Positions 16,979-26,945 of a stretch of 64,000 bases of DNA are shown here, one piece after another. Both the position numbers and the translations under genes were made by a program. The DNA comes from an uncultured Schlesneria sp. (lineage in GTDB: Bacteria; Planctomycetota; Planctomycetia; Planctomycetales; Planctomycetaceae). The notes under the pieces were generated by a model. That model searched no databases, was not told the origin of the DNA, and saw nothing but the letters and a program-made list of their open reading frames with translations. Position 1 is the stretch's first letter. Every line of letters starts with the position of its first letter. The stretch is from assembly GCA_903834925.1 (NCBI GenBank), contig CAILLA010000170.1:51378-115377 (forward strand). Reading direction: 5' to 3'.

Positions 16979-17602
16979 TTACGATTGCAGGATGAGATCA
17001 GCTCGTTCGCGGCAGCCGTCGGCCAGAATCACCTCGGCGTTGACTCGGTCGTTTGTTATGGCACGGTCGCGACCTTCTTCCGGGGTTGATGCCAGCCCCG
17101 TTTCGACGTGCCGTATTGCTAGTCGGTTGACCGCTTCGTCGAGATCACAGTCGAGGAAGACTCGTAAATCGAACAACGGCTCGGACCGCCAGGACTTCAT
17201 CAGCACGTAGATTCCCTCGACGATGACGAGAGTTGCTTCAGGAGTCACGCGCACCGCGCCAGGGCGCGGATCTTTCTCGGCATGGTCGAAGCCGGGAAAA
17301 ACTCCCTGGCGAGTTTGCCGAAGTGAGAGCATGTCCTGATAAAAGCCATCGCCGTCGAATGTGTGGAGTGCCCCTCGCCGACGCATTCCTTCCGCATCAA
17401 GACGGCTGCGGGGCAGATGATACCCGTCCATCGGTACGACCACAGCATCTGGGCGACGAGCGATAATCGAGCGGCACAACGTTGTCTTGCCGCTTCCGGG
17501 AACTCCAGCAATACCGACCATGTAAACATCCGGTCGCTGCTGCAAAGCAGAGAAAAATCTGTCGATGATCGATTCATTCATGGTTTTGAGATTACTGGTC
17601 AT
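16979..17602 (-). CDS. Uridine kinase/phosphoribulokinase-type P-loop kinase
   Basis: This 207-residue protein has a Walker A motif (GIAGVPGSGKTTL, about residues 30-42). PMDGYHLPRSRLDA follows, a hallmark of the nucleoside/pantothenate kinase-like group, then FDGDGFYQDML and VIVEGIYVLM. It probably phosphorylates a nucleoside, sugar or coenzyme precursor; the substrate cannot be told. It resembles the E. coli YggC-type kinases. An internal ATG at 17581 is an alternative start. It follows a membrane protein gene by 24 bases on the same strand. Confidence 0.75.
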   Translation of the reverse strand: MTSNLKTMNESIIDRFFSALQQRPDVYMVGIAGVPGSGKTTLCRSIIARRPDAVVVPMDGYHLPRSRLDAEGMRRRGALHTFDGDGFYQDMLSLRQTRQGVFPGFDHAEKDPRPGAVRVTPEATLVIVEGIYVLMKSWRSEPLFDLRVFLDCDLDEAVNRLAIRHVETGLASTPEEGRDRAITNDRVNAEVILADGCRERADLILQS

Positions 17603-17626
17603 TCAAGACGATCAACATAAAAAACG

Positions 17627-18229
17627 TCAAACCGAAGCCGATCGGTACAACTGCAATGTCCGACGAGTTGCCAACACCGTACCAACGCCTATCAATGCCG
17701 CACCACCCAATTCCAAAACCGGATTCAAATAGGTACCGATTATCGGCAAATCCATCAATTGCTTGACCCGAGGATGAAACGACATTGCGCGGAGAATGAC
17801 GAACGTCACGAGGACGGAAACTCCGAGGCTCGATAGAATATATTCTCTGCCACGACTGCAGACCGCACACATCCAGGCGGCTACAACCGGCAATGCGACG
17901 ACTCCGACACAGAATACGATCGCGGGTTTGATCGTTTTGATATCCGAATACCACCCACCTTGCTTCGCAACATGGCGACCGATCTGGATGAGTAACATTT
18001 GAAGATCGAGCTGTTTATTGAAACCCAATCCCAACAACAATACCGCCAGTCCGAACCAGAACCAGGGATCTCCGTTACTATTCAGACGAATTGCGACTGC
18101 ACGCTGGCGTCGTCCGACGGAAACACAACATGCAGCGACGAAAAGATAGCTGAACGTAATGATCCATCCGATCGGTTCGGGATCGCCGATCGTCGGACGC
18201 CATTGAATGTCTGACCACAAATTGTTCAT
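17627..18229 (-). CDS. Integral membrane protein of unknown function
   Basis: About 200 residues when started at the ATG at 18229; the longer frame adds a polar stretch that looks non-coding. Five or six hydrophobic segments can be seen, including IGWIITFSYLFVAACCVSVG, WFWFGLAVLLLGLGF and AIVFCVGVVALPVVAAWMCA. No family motif is recognised. It is probably co-transcribed with the downstream kinase gene. Confidence 0.6.
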   Translation of the reverse strand: MNNLWSDIQWRPTIGDPEPIGWIITFSYLFVAACCVSVGRRQRAVAIRLNSNGDPWFWFGLAVLLLGLGFNKQLDLQMLLIQIGRHVAKQGGWYSDIKTIKPAIVFCVGVVALPVVAAWMCAVCSRGREYILSSLGVSVLVTFVILRAMSFHPRVKQLMDLPIIGTYLNPVLELGGAALIGVGTVLATRRTLQLYRSASV

Positions 18230-18314
18230 CCTGAAAATATATCTGTTGGTGTGGTTTGAAGTCACGCGGAGAGGATGTCCGACTGTGTCGTGGAGGTTGG
18301 CTGATTCTACAACA

Positions 18315-18348
18315 CAGGTGTAGCACAGGCTGAAGCCCAAGCTACGGG
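18315..18348. repeat. Short palindrome of the GTAGCACAGGCTGAAGCCC type
   Basis: GTAGC...GCTAC encloses GGCT-GA-AGCC. A shortened relative (GGGCTGAAGCCCATGCTAC) lies at 57553-57575 upstream of leuA. It is a small dispersed repeat with hairpin potential. Confidence 0.4.
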
Positions 18349-18411
18349 TTGTGAGTTACCATTCTCAACTTCCAAAACTGAAGGCTTCTGAGAAGATTCA
18401 TTTCTGCAGTG

Positions 18412-18561
18412 ATGCGGCAAAAGGCCGATTCCGCAGATTCTTTGCGTAAACTTTATGCAGATCTGATGAATATCGTGGATTTCAACAAAACGGAATTGGC
18501 GGACACTGACGACGAGTTGGGTTCACAATACCGAAAACCTTCGTTTTCACAGTCATCGTAA
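18412..18561 (+). CDS. Possible small protein or gene remnant (49 codons)
   Basis: A 49-codon frame begins ATG CGG CAA and reads ADSLRKLYADLMNIVDFN, then an acidic and polar tail. Its composition is protein-like. There is no clear ribosome site and no recognised homologue. It may be a small gene or a remnant of a larger one. The rest of the gap 18349-19199 shows only a hairpin and a repeat. Confidence 0.2.
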   Translation: MRQKADSADSLRKLYADLMNIVDFNKTELADTDDELGSQYRKPSFSQSS

Positions 18562-18968
18562 CTCATTTAGCAAACTCAACCTTTGGAGTTTTGAGGATCT
18601 CGACAAGCATGCGAAGCACGGAGATGCCTCAATTGGAATCAGGTTTGCTTCCTCTGCAAAACAGCCCTAATGATTCGGTTTCAAAGTTGATATCGCGAAT
18701 GACAAGGTCGGATTTACTCACTTTCCTGGACCAATGAGTCTGGGACATTCGATGATGGATTTGATCCGCGTTGTCATCGATTGTTGTTGTCAGTGTCGCT
18801 CAAACGCTGTTTAGCCGAGGTAAAAAGGCGAAAGGGAAATCGGCTATTGAATTGTTCTTCAAGCACTGCGAGATTTGTTGATGTGGGTGAAAACCCGTAG
18901 GTCACTTCCACGAATTCGGAGACATGAATGGAGCACGACAAGCGTTAACAATCATCAACTTCACAATA

Positions 18969-18988
18969 GCCGCTCGAGATCGAGCGGC
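18969..18988 (+). terminator. Near-perfect hairpin in the 18.3-19.2 kb gap
   Basis: GCCGCTCGA and TCGAGCGGC (9-bp arms, 2-base loop) are followed by TTCTTGCATTT. It looks like an intrinsic terminator although no clear gene precedes it, which hints at a decayed gene or a small RNA upstream. Confidence 0.4.
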
Positions 18989-19053
18989 TTCTTGCATTTA
19001 AAAAACTCGTTATCATGTGTGGCGACCTTCTGCATCGTCAAAACGAAAAGTTT

Positions 19054-19150
19054 GTGTGCCACTTGCGGCGGCTTTGAGCTACCGTGCCTCCATTGTGATC
19101 ACGAACGGACAATGAACACTGTCGTGCGAAAACGCACGCCATCGTCACAC
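19054..19150. repeat. Palindromic repeat, GTGCCACTGGCGGC family, copy 2
   Basis: TGCCACTTGCGGCGGCTTTGAG and GTGCGAAAACGCACGCCA match the copy at 9322-9414 in order and orientation. Its outer ends are GTGTG and CACAC. It lies just upstream of the VWA gene. Confidence 0.5.
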
Positions 19151-19199
19151 AGCGCGAAGGTCTAACCGTCGCTGACAAATTTGTTCTTCGGAGTGGATC

Positions 19200-20540
19200 A
19201 TGAAAACGTGGCCGCAGTGGCATTTCAGTCTCGCTGTGACGTGGCTGACGTTCGTCGCCGTTTCATCTACCGTTGCCGCGCCCCCCGATCCCGAGTTCAT
19301 GGCGGCTAAACAAACCTTCGTCAAAGAAATGAAAAAGAAGTCTGCGGCCGCTCGCGCTGCTGCTGTTGAGAAGCTGTCCGAACTTATTCAGCCGGAAACT
19401 GCGGACTTGTTACTTAAACGGGGCATCACGGACGATGATCGCAGTGTTCGTCTCTCCGCGCAAAAAGGACTTCGACAACTTGCAGGGGACCAAACGGTCG
19501 GCGAATACCTGTTCAATGAATTGAAGAAGTCGTTTCGTAAACCTCCCGCAAACGATACCGTTGCCATCGAAGTGCTGCGTGCGCTGGTCCCGACTGATGA
19601 CGAATCTCGGCGGGAAGAAATCGTCACGATGCTCGATGACTTTCTGGGCTCTCCCAAAGCACATCCGTTGATTCCGATAACAGTCATCGACGATTATGCC
19701 GTGGAAGGAGATGAGATTGCCCTGAAGTCTGTGCTGTTGCTCGCGAAAGCGAAAGTGTTCGAGAACAACTTCGGGTATCGACGGTGCGTGGTCCAGGCGT
19801 TGTCTCAAATCCGTGAGCCTGAAGCGATCGGATTCTTAATCGACCTGCTGCCGAAAACCCAGGGATTGATTCAGCATGACGTGATCACTTACTTAACGCG
19901 TGCCACGTCGCAAAAGTTTCGTGACAATGATCGCAACTGGTCCAACTGGTGGCGAGAGAATCAGAAGGATTTCAAGTTTCCTCCGGCAGGAACCCCACTT
20001 TCTGACGCGAGTCTCGACGATCAGCAGCCGACCTACTACGGCATCCCGATTTGTGCAAAGCGGATTGTCTTTGTACTTGACACCTCGATGAGTATGCGTG
20101 GCCAGCCGATCGTTCTTGCTAAGCAGGCACTTTTGAAGACGATCGAATCTCTTCCGGAAGCGGTGAAATTCGACATCATCTTTTTCGATGGGGCCGCGGC
20201 AACATGGCAGCCACGACTTGTTCCTGCAAGCGCTGAAGCGAAACACGAAGCATCGCAAATTATCGCCGACCGGGGGTTGAAGCTGGGAACCGTCTCAAGT
20301 GCGGCATTGAATGCTGCGTTTGAGCTTGAACCCGAGGCGATCTACTTTGTCTCCGATGGCGAACCGACCGACGGACAACCCGCTCAAATCGTAAACTTCG
20401 TCAGCCAGTACAATCGGGTCCGTCGCGTATCAGTTCACACGGTCGGTGTGGTAACGATCCGCAACGGAGGTGCGGGGCTCACGTCCTTCATGCAGCCCCT
20501 TGCGGACCAGAACTATGGGAAATTCCGGCTGGTGGAGTAA
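19200..20540 (+). CDS. Secreted protein with HEAT repeats and a von Willebrand A domain
   Basis: 446 residues. A signal peptide is followed by HEAT-like helices (about 35-260; ADLLLKRGITDDDRSVRLSA, VVQALSQIREPEAIGFLIDL). A VWA domain starts near residue 280. Its metal-ion site is partly visible as FVLDTSMSM (DxSxS) and YFVSDGEPTDG (the distal Asp). VWA domains bind protein partners through a metal ion, so this is a likely envelope adhesion or assembly factor. It is convergent with the exporter gene, two bases apart at the stop codons. Confidence 0.82.
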   Translation: MKTWPQWHFSLAVTWLTFVAVSSTVAAPPDPEFMAAKQTFVKEMKKKSAAARAAAVEKLSELIQPETADLLLKRGITDDDRSVRLSAQKGLRQLAGDQTVGEYLFNELKKSFRKPPANDTVAIEVLRALVPTDDESRREEIVTMLDDFLGSPKAHPLIPITVIDDYAVEGDEIALKSVLLLAKAKVFENNFGYRRCVVQALSQIREPEAIGFLIDLLPKTQGLIQHDVITYLTRATSQKFRDNDRNWSNWWRENQKDFKFPPAGTPLSDASLDDQQPTYYGIPICAKRIVFVLDTSMSMRGQPIVLAKQALLKTIESLPEAVKFDIIFFDGAAATWQPRLVPASAEAKHEASQIIADRGLKLGTVSSAALNAAFELEPEAIYFVSDGEPTDGQPAQIVNFVSQYNRVRRVSVHTVGVVTIRNGGAGLTSFMQPLADQNYGKFRLVE

Positions 20541-20542
20541 CG

Positions 20543-22798
20543 TTACCGTGCCGCTCGGATTCTTCTCGGAACGGCGGGAAGCTCGGCGGGAAACGGATGA
20601 ATCTCGGGGCCGACTTCAGCGACTTCAGGTGTTTCAACAGTATCGATTCGCAGAGTTTCAGGAGTCTCCCCATTCGAAACCGGTTGATCGGCAACCACAC
20701 GGCGTCGACCAGGTCGGCAACTGAGCATCGCAGGAAGCAGCACTAATTCGCCCAGCAGCGATGCTGACATCTGAGCCGCCATCAGGCATCCGAAGCGAGC
20801 AGTTGGGGCAAAGCTACTGAAGCAGAGAGCCAACATTCCCAATGCCGAAATCAAGGTCGAATCGAGCATCGGTTCCCCCGAATGTTCCAACGATTGCAAC
20901 ACGGCTTCCGTGGAACTGGCACCGTTTTTGTAAGCGGCTTGATACTTCACCAGGAAGTGGAAGGTACAGTCGACCGAGATCCCAAGTGCAATACTTCCCG
21001 TCATCATCATGCCAATATCGACCGGCATTCCGAGAAAGCCAACCCCACCAAAAACCAGCCAGATCGGAATGATATTGGGAATCATCGCGATGACGCCCGC
21101 GACGACCGACCGTAGCGACAGGATCATCACGATCGAAATGGTAAGACATGCGGCGGTAAAGCTTTGCCAGAAGCCGTCAAAGATCTCTTGTTGAGCGTTC
21201 TTCAGCAGTGGTGTCAGCCCTGTGAAATGAACGGGTTCCTCGGAGAGTTCCTGCGTTAATTGGTTCAGAACATCGACGGGGCTCAAGTTTGCATCGTGTC
21301 GGATTCGAGCGGAAATTCGCCATAGACGCTGACGTCCGGCGATCAGACCCTCTTCACCAGAATACGCCTTGGCATGACCGAGGATTCGAGCTGCTTCCAT
21401 CGTGTTTTCGGGAAGCTCTTCCGGGAAGAACGAAGCGAGAGATAGCGTGTGTCGGACACCAGGATGGGCGGCGATTCGAGCCTCAATCCCACGTATTTTC
21501 TGAAGCTGATCCATGAACGCTAACTTCTCCCCGCCGAGATCCACGACGGCTTCGATCGAATCGATATTCGTCAGGTCATGTTCGATGCGGTGCAGGTCGG
21601 ACAGGATCTTGCTCTTTTGCGGCAGGAATTCTGCAGGATTAATGCTCGGTTGCAGCTGCATAATCCCCATCGCGGTTACACCCAGCAGTAACGCAGCAGC
21701 GGAGAGAATGCTGACGCGATGGTAGGCGACCCCAGCGCCCCACTGACGGAAATTCACGTGGTATTTGACTGAGCGAACCGTACAATGCGGCATCACAGTT
21801 AACAGGGCAGGGGTGACCCCCAAACCGACGATTAAAGCCACGATCGCACCACACGCGGCGGCATATCCAAACTGGCTTACCGGAAGTATCGTACTGACGT
21901 TGAGGGAGATCAGCCCCAACAGTGTGGTGAGCGTGGAAAGCATACAGGGATTCCACGACTCGATGATGGCAGCCGCCAATGGTTCGGCGTGACCTTCTTT
22001 CTGAGCCGTGTCATAGTAGCTCACAACGTGGACAGCGATCGACAGTGTAAAGATCATGACCATCACGGAGAGTGATCCCATGATGAAATTCATCTCGCCA
22101 CCGAGCATCACCATGACGGTTTGGTTGAGGAAAATTCCCCATAAGGCCGTGCCCAATACCGCCAGCGACAAGCCCCAATGTCCGAACGAGTAATAGAGCA
22201 GACCAAGGCTGACGGCACAGGTGAGCAGGAAGAATTTGCGACTCGACTTCTGGCTACCGAGTCGATCAAGTTCCGTGACAATCACGGGGGCACCTGTTAA
22301 CGCGACCGATTCGAGAGGTAACTGGCAATAAGCGAGTGTCTGTTTTACGTCGTCAACAACTTGTGCCCGGTTCTTGATGCCGGTTTCGGACAACATAGCG
22401 ACAACGCCAATCAAATCGCCTGACTTGGAGGTCAAGAGTCCATCGAGACGCTCTCGTGCGACCTCTTCCTTCACACCAAATTCCCGCATCCGAGCGGTCA
22501 TGCGGTCTGGAGTCCAAACATGGCGAATTCCCTTTAACCGTTCCATCCGTCCCGCAAAGGCTTCCACAAGCTTTGGGGTCGTCTGTCCAAGAGGTAGACC
22601 GACGACGAGAATTTCTTCAGCACCAAAATCCTGCTTGAATTCTTCGTACAAGAGGCGGACCGGGGTCTCTCGAGGAAGCCAGGTTTCAATGTCGTTGTTC
22701 GACGGCATCTGTTCGGCTTGATACCACAGGCACGGAAAACTGAGCACAACGAACCAGAGGATGGTAACGCTGTATCGTCGATAGAATTGGGAAATCAT
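20543..22798 (-). CDS. RND superfamily (MMPL/SSD-type) exporter
   Basis: 751 residues. After a first helix comes a large periplasmic loop (about 30-200). A block of five or six helices follows, including FFLLTCAVSLGLLYYSFGHW and LSVMVMIFTLSIAVHVVSYY, then a second loop and a second helix block. This two-fold plan is typical of RND/MMPL transporters and SSD-containing proteins. TGSIALGISVDCTFHFLVKY matches the conserved GxxxDxxxH helix 10 region. The cargo may be a lipid or hopanoid; this is not visible in sequence. Confidence 0.85.
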   Translation of the reverse strand: MISQFYRRYSVTILWFVVLSFPCLWYQAEQMPSNNDIETWLPRETPVRLLYEEFKQDFGAEEILVVGLPLGQTTPKLVEAFAGRMERLKGIRHVWTPDRMTARMREFGVKEEVARERLDGLLTSKSGDLIGVVAMLSETGIKNRAQVVDDVKQTLAYCQLPLESVALTGAPVIVTELDRLGSQKSSRKFFLLTCAVSLGLLYYSFGHWGLSLAVLGTALWGIFLNQTVMVMLGGEMNFIMGSLSVMVMIFTLSIAVHVVSYYDTAQKEGHAEPLAAAIIESWNPCMLSTLTTLLGLISLNVSTILPVSQFGYAAACGAIVALIVGLGVTPALLTVMPHCTVRSVKYHVNFRQWGAGVAYHRVSILSAAALLLGVTAMGIMQLQPSINPAEFLPQKSKILSDLHRIEHDLTNIDSIEAVVDLGGEKLAFMDQLQKIRGIEARIAAHPGVRHTLSLASFFPEELPENTMEAARILGHAKAYSGEEGLIAGRQRLWRISARIRHDANLSPVDVLNQLTQELSEEPVHFTGLTPLLKNAQQEIFDGFWQSFTAACLTISIVMILSLRSVVAGVIAMIPNIIPIWLVFGGVGFLGMPVDIGMMMTGSIALGISVDCTFHFLVKYQAAYKNGASSTEAVLQSLEHSGEPMLDSTLISALGMLALCFSSFAPTARFGCLMAAQMSASLLGELVLLPAMLSCRPGRRRVVADQPVSNGETPETLRIDTVETPEVAEVGPEIHPFPAELPAVPRRIRAAR

Positions 22799-23159
22799 CT
22801 AATACGGCGTCTTTCTGGCGAATCAACGAGTGTCGGTTCTTGTTCGGGCCGGAACGCTGTGATCTTCCCTTAAATGCTCAGTCGTCAAATCCTTGACTTT
22901 TTCCGGGACACACGCGTAAGACAGCGAACGGAATCACCAGCCTTACTGCGGCAATAGACGAAAGCAGAGTTTCCCAAATCGGTGCCGAAGCTTCATTCGG
23001 TCGACATTGCGAAACTCACCTTACAATTTCTCGACGGTTTTGCTTCGCGCTTTGATGGTTTCAGGCTAACGTTTTCATAAGCATGGCGGTTCTGCGGTGA
23101 AGACCCCTGCCACGTAAACTTTGCCGGGGTCAGAAGAATTTTTCACGATGCCGAAGAAT

Positions 23160-24485
23160 TCAGTGGAGCTGGTACTCGGGCAGGGTGAGGATCAGTTGCA
23201 GCAGCCCCCGCAATTTTTGTTCTACGGTCCCTTCCGCACTGGCGTGAAACTTCAGCAATTCCTGCCGGATTGTATCGTCGAGCCGGTCGGACAGCAGCCA
23301 GCGTCCGAGTAGAGAAACGATTGCCTCGCTGGCGTCCGCTGTGAGATTACGAACGGTGTCCGATAGCGATCCGAATTGATTGGTTGTCGTTACTTCCGTG
23401 GCAAAATTCGCTCGCTGCAGCAAAGAAGATGATGTAATCCAAAGCCGACCACCTTCCCAGCCCTTTACCGACGGTGGTTCGAAAATGTTCTGTCCAAGAT
23501 CAGCCAGCACTTTGACCACCCCAGTCCATCGAATCGGCTCGACCAATGTTCGCAGCGTTCCAAGAACCAGTTCCAACGGAGACTTCATCATGATTCGCCG
23601 ATTTTCCGCTTGATAAAACCACTGCGACGAAAATAACTCCCGCAGGACGGGCCGCATATTCAAGTCGTGATGACGGATTCGATTGGCGAGCTGGTCAGTC
23701 ATGTCCTGGGATGGTTCCGGACAGACAAAGGTCTTCGCCAACTTTGTCGCCAGAAATCGTGGGCAGGATGGTTGTTCCAGGCACAGATTCACAATGTCGT
23801 TCCCGTCGAATTGGCCGGTTTTTCCGAAGACCGTCTTTGCCGATTCGTCGTGCTGGAGTTCATGCATCCAGAACTGACCGTCTCGCACGTGCCAGCCCGT
23901 AAACGCACGAGCCGCTTCCTGGATGTCGCGCTCGGTGTAATTGCCGACTCCTAGTGCAAACAATTCCATGATTTCGCGAGCGAAGTTTTCGTTCGGATGA
24001 CGTTTCCGATTCGCATTTCCGTCCAGCCAGATCAACATCGCCGTGTCGCGCGACATGCCATGCAGTAGTTGTTTGAAATCGCCGATGGAATTGGTTCGAA
24101 TCAGTTCGTTCTGCCGGAGCATATAGGGAACGGAGTTCACCTTGGCATTGGAAGTCGCAAAGTGATTGTGCCAGAACAGAGTCAGTTTTTCGGTGAGAGG
24201 ATTGGCAGAATACCTCATCCGATACAGCCACCAGATCTTCAGATTATCGATACTTCCGGTGCTGATGGCCGCCTGACGCAAGCTGGTTTCGGCTCGCGAG
24301 AAGTCGGCTGACTCCGGCTGTAATTCCGTCAGACGCTGTAAAGTTGCGTCCATTCCTTCGCTTGTCGCGCGATCGAGTTCGGCTGGAGTAAACCCAAATT
24401 GAGCCCGACTCAACAAATGCGACGCCTCGCGAACAGTCCATGCGTTTACGGCGTCATAAGGTGCAAGACGTTTGGATGTATCCAT
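23160..24485 (-). CDS. DUF1800 family protein
   Basis: About 441 residues. Diagnostic family motifs are HLLSRAQFGFTPAELD at the N-terminus, LTLFWHNHFATSNAKVN, LWLDGNANRKRHPNENFAREIMELFALGVGNYTERDIQEAARAF (positions about 150-195, quoted in part) and VKGWEGGRLWITSSSLLQRA. The function of the family is unknown; in planctomycetes it often neighbours DUF1501 proteins. The ATG at 24485 is preferred to a GTG three codons upstream. Confidence 0.85.
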   Translation of the reverse strand: MDTSKRLAPYDAVNAWTVREASHLLSRAQFGFTPAELDRATSEGMDATLQRLTELQPESADFSRAETSLRQAAISTGSIDNLKIWWLYRMRYSANPLTEKLTLFWHNHFATSNAKVNSVPYMLRQNELIRTNSIGDFKQLLHGMSRDTAMLIWLDGNANRKRHPNENFAREIMELFALGVGNYTERDIQEAARAFTGWHVRDGQFWMHELQHDESAKTVFGKTGQFDGNDIVNLCLEQPSCPRFLATKLAKTFVCPEPSQDMTDQLANRIRHHDLNMRPVLRELFSSQWFYQAENRRIMMKSPLELVLGTLRTLVEPIRWTGVVKVLADLGQNIFEPPSVKGWEGGRLWITSSSLLQRANFATEVTTTNQFGSLSDTVRNLTADASEAIVSLLGRWLLSDRLDDTIRQELLKFHASAEGTVEQKLRGLLQLILTLPEYQLH

Positions 24486-24532
24486 CGAAAGCACTTTCGT
24501 TGCAGGAATCCTATCGTCGCTAACGTCTTACA

Positions 24533-24565
24533 GGCGAGCCGGGGGGATTTACACCTCGGCTCGCC
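24533..24565. repeat. Hairpin between the SDR and DUF1800 genes
   Basis: GGCGAGCCG (24533-24541) pairs perfectly with CGGCTCGCC (24557-24565) over a 15-base loop. It is preceded by TAACGTCTTACA and lies downstream of the SDR gene, where it may act as a terminator or message-end hairpin. Confidence 0.45.
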
Positions 24566-24602
24566 CTGATTCATTGTTGTCGGAAGACCGCGTACAACGG
24601 CA

Positions 24603-25373
24603 TCAAAAGGTCTTGCAGAGTGTACCGCCGTCGACAAGTAATGTGGTCCCCGTGATGTAACTTCCTGCGTCGCTTGCCAGCAGTAGGGCAGGGCCGGCCA
24701 GTTCGCGGGGATCGGCCCAGCGACCGAGTGCGGTTCGATGGGCGAATGTTTCCAACTCTGCCGGGCTGAGGACACTGGCTGGCAGGTCGGTCAGAAACGG
24801 ACCGGGCGCGATACAATTACACGTGATACCGAACGGTCCAAGATCCAGAGCCATGGCACGCGCCAGGCCGATCAGTGCGGCCTTTGTCGCGGAATAGCTG
24901 CTGCGTCCCGATTTGGACGTCAGGCCCATAACGCTGGAAATATGAATAATTCGACCCCATTTTCGCTGTTTCATCTGGGGGATCACTGCGCGGGATAGGC
25001 TCATGCATGAAGTGAGATTCAGCTCGATAATCCGATCCCATTTGTCGTCGTCAACTTCGTCGATCTGCTGTGGAATGTTCGAGCCTGCGTTATTGACCAG
25101 GATGTCGACACGTCCCATCGCTTCAATCGCCGATTTCGCTAGCGACTCTACTTCGGCTCGATTCGTCATATCTGTGACGAACGAACGTCCGCGAACAGAT
25201 GTTCCTTGAAGAATTTCAGGAAGAGCTTGATCAAGTTCTTCGGCGTGACGGCTACAAATCACGATGTCGGCTCCCGCTTCGGCAAAACCGCGAGCCATCG
25301 CTTTTCCCAACCCCTTGCTGCCGCCGGTGATCAGTGCCACTTTGCCGGATAGATTAAAAAGCGGAGTTGTCAT
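24603..25373 (-). CDS. Short-chain dehydrogenase/reductase
   Basis: 256 residues, a classical SDR. TGGSKGLG (16-23) binds the cofactor, NNAG is at 94-97, and the catalytic set is the Ser pair near 146 plus Tyr160 and Lys164 (YSATK). The closest known plan is that of gluconate 5-dehydrogenase and 2-deoxygluconate/3-oxoacyl reductases, which act on sugar acids or acyl carriers. Substrate and NAD/NADP preference are not clear. Same strand as DUF1800, separated by about 115 bases with a hairpin. Confidence 0.9.
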   Translation of the reverse strand: MTTPLFNLSGKVALITGGSKGLGKAMARGFAEAGADIVICSRHAEELDQALPEILQGTSVRGRSFVTDMTNRAEVESLAKSAIEAMGRVDILVNNAGSNIPQQIDEVDDDKWDRIIELNLTSCMSLSRAVIPQMKQRKWGRIIHISSVMGLTSKSGRSSYSATKAALIGLARAMALDLGPFGITCNCIAPGPFLTDLPASVLSPAELETFAHRTALGRWADPRELAGPALLLASDAGSYITGTTLLVDGGTLCKTF

Positions 25374-25427
25374 CGTATGCGATCCTGAACCATGAATTGG
25401 GGAAAATAACTGGTTCAGGATATCGTA

Positions 25428-26285
25428 TCAGCGCTTTCGTGCGATTTCCGCTCTCAGCATTTCCTTTTGGAACTCGCGAAAGGGAAGTTTTCGAAGATTT
25501 GGATCGCGCAACTGTTTATCCCAGTTGTCGATGAGTTGCCTGTCCGTCTTCTGGAATTTCCAGGTCCATTCATGCTTCGCTTGCAAATGCAGTACGGGGT
25601 CAGTTTCCGCTTTCAAACTGATTGTGAGCGGAAGCAGGCCGCGACTTCGCAATTCCTGGTTGAGCTTAAGACGAGGAGCTGGAAACAACGATTGCGGGTG
25701 AAGTACGGAATTGAATTGAGCCATCCAGTCCGCCACCTGAAGGTATTTCTCGACAACTTCGGGGGTTTCCGGCTGAAACCCTTCAACAACGTACTCGAAG
25801 TTGTCAGCCGACAGCTTCAATTGTTGCTTGGTGTTATCAAAGTTCGATTCAAAGTCTGGTTGAAACTGGAAACGGAGAAATTCCAACGCCCTGCGAGACG
25901 AGGCCGAAGATTCTTCAGGAACGAACGCCAATCGCTTTTGAGCTTCATCTTCAGCAAGCCCCAGGAACTGTCGAATTTCGTCGTGCGTCAATTCCGAGCA
26001 AAGCTGCCGACGCGGATTCAGAACCGTAAATCGACGATGCGCAGGTTCGTAGACAGTCACTTCCCTGGCCGGTTCAATGTAATCGTAGACTTTTCCGGCA
26101 TGAAACAGCATTAGACTGCGAACAACGATCGATCCGTGGTCAGCGGTCACAGCCGAAGAATTTCCTGAGACATCGCGAATCGTCGTATAAATGCGTATTT
26201 CTTGCGCCGTCACGGCTGTCGCTGCTGACAGTCCCAGGCTGGCCACCAGAGCAACGCAGGTAAATCGATTCCATTGTTTCATCAT
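25428..26285 (-). CDS. Secreted protein of unknown function
   Basis: About 285 residues from the ATG at 26285 (GGTGGAAGT ribosome site); the longer frame upstream is unlikely. The signal peptide ends at ATAVTAQEIRIY. The mature part has IRIYTTIRDVSG, a VYDYIEPAREVTVYEP stretch, and an FRFQFQPDFE region, then a basic C-terminus. Similar proteins seem to occur in other planctomycetes by memory, but no domain can be named. Confidence 0.65.
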   Translation of the reverse strand: MMKQWNRFTCVALVASLGLSAATAVTAQEIRIYTTIRDVSGNSSAVTADHGSIVVRSLMLFHAGKVYDYIEPAREVTVYEPAHRRFTVLNPRRQLCSELTHDEIRQFLGLAEDEAQKRLAFVPEESSASSRRALEFLRFQFQPDFESNFDNTKQQLKLSADNFEYVVEGFQPETPEVVEKYLQVADWMAQFNSVLHPQSLFPAPRLKLNQELRSRGLLPLTISLKAETDPVLHLQAKHEWTWKFQKTDRQLIDNWDKQLRDPNLRKLPFREFQKEMLRAEIARKR

Positions 26286-26538
26286 ACTTCCACCTGAATC
26301 CTGGTTCACGCGAATGCGTGGTATGACCAGGTTCCTTGAAGATCGGGCTGTTCCACACGACATTAAGGGTGAAATCACAAGCCAACAAGAGTGATCAGAC
26401 GTTGCGCGATGTCATTTTGACCTCGTCGACCGCTGGACAGTCGGAATTCGGCGAACACTGCCGAAGAAATCGGGATTTTAATGCCGACATACCGTGCCGT
26501 GTCGATCAAGACCCAACACCCGGTCAACGACGAAATTC

Positions 26539-26580
26539 AAATAGGCCCCATAGGTCTTATGAGTCTCATCAGTCCCATTT
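26539..26580. repeat. Short GACTCATAAGACCTATGGGG-like repeat
   Basis: On the minus strand it reads in steps such as GGGACTGATGAGACTCATAA, then GACCTATGGGGCC. This ladder of GAC-T-AT units is a common small bacterial intergenic repeat type. It lies in the 660-base gap before the large secreted gene, where nothing else is seen. Confidence 0.35.
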
Positions 26581-26945
26581 ATGACGATCCACAAAAAACA
26601 GATGTTTTTGCTGAACACGCAAGCCAAAAAACGGCCTAATCAGTCCGCTGTGTCACCTGAAGATGGCAGCGTTGATTGAATACCGCCGCAATTGGCACTA
26701 AACTGGGCCAACTTGGCTGACTGTGATGATTAGGAAAACATGTCGGCAAAAGTCAACTCTGCAACGGACGCCAGAGTTCTAATTAACGAAGGTGGTACTT
26801 CCACCTGTCGTGCTCGTTTCTAGAAGGAACGCGGACGATAAAAAGCGCTGGCAAATGGAATTGCCGTCAATGGCGCTTCGTCCATGAACGATCGACCGGT
26901 AGTCGACGCCTTGGAGTGAAACGAGTTTTTGTACGGAGTGAATGT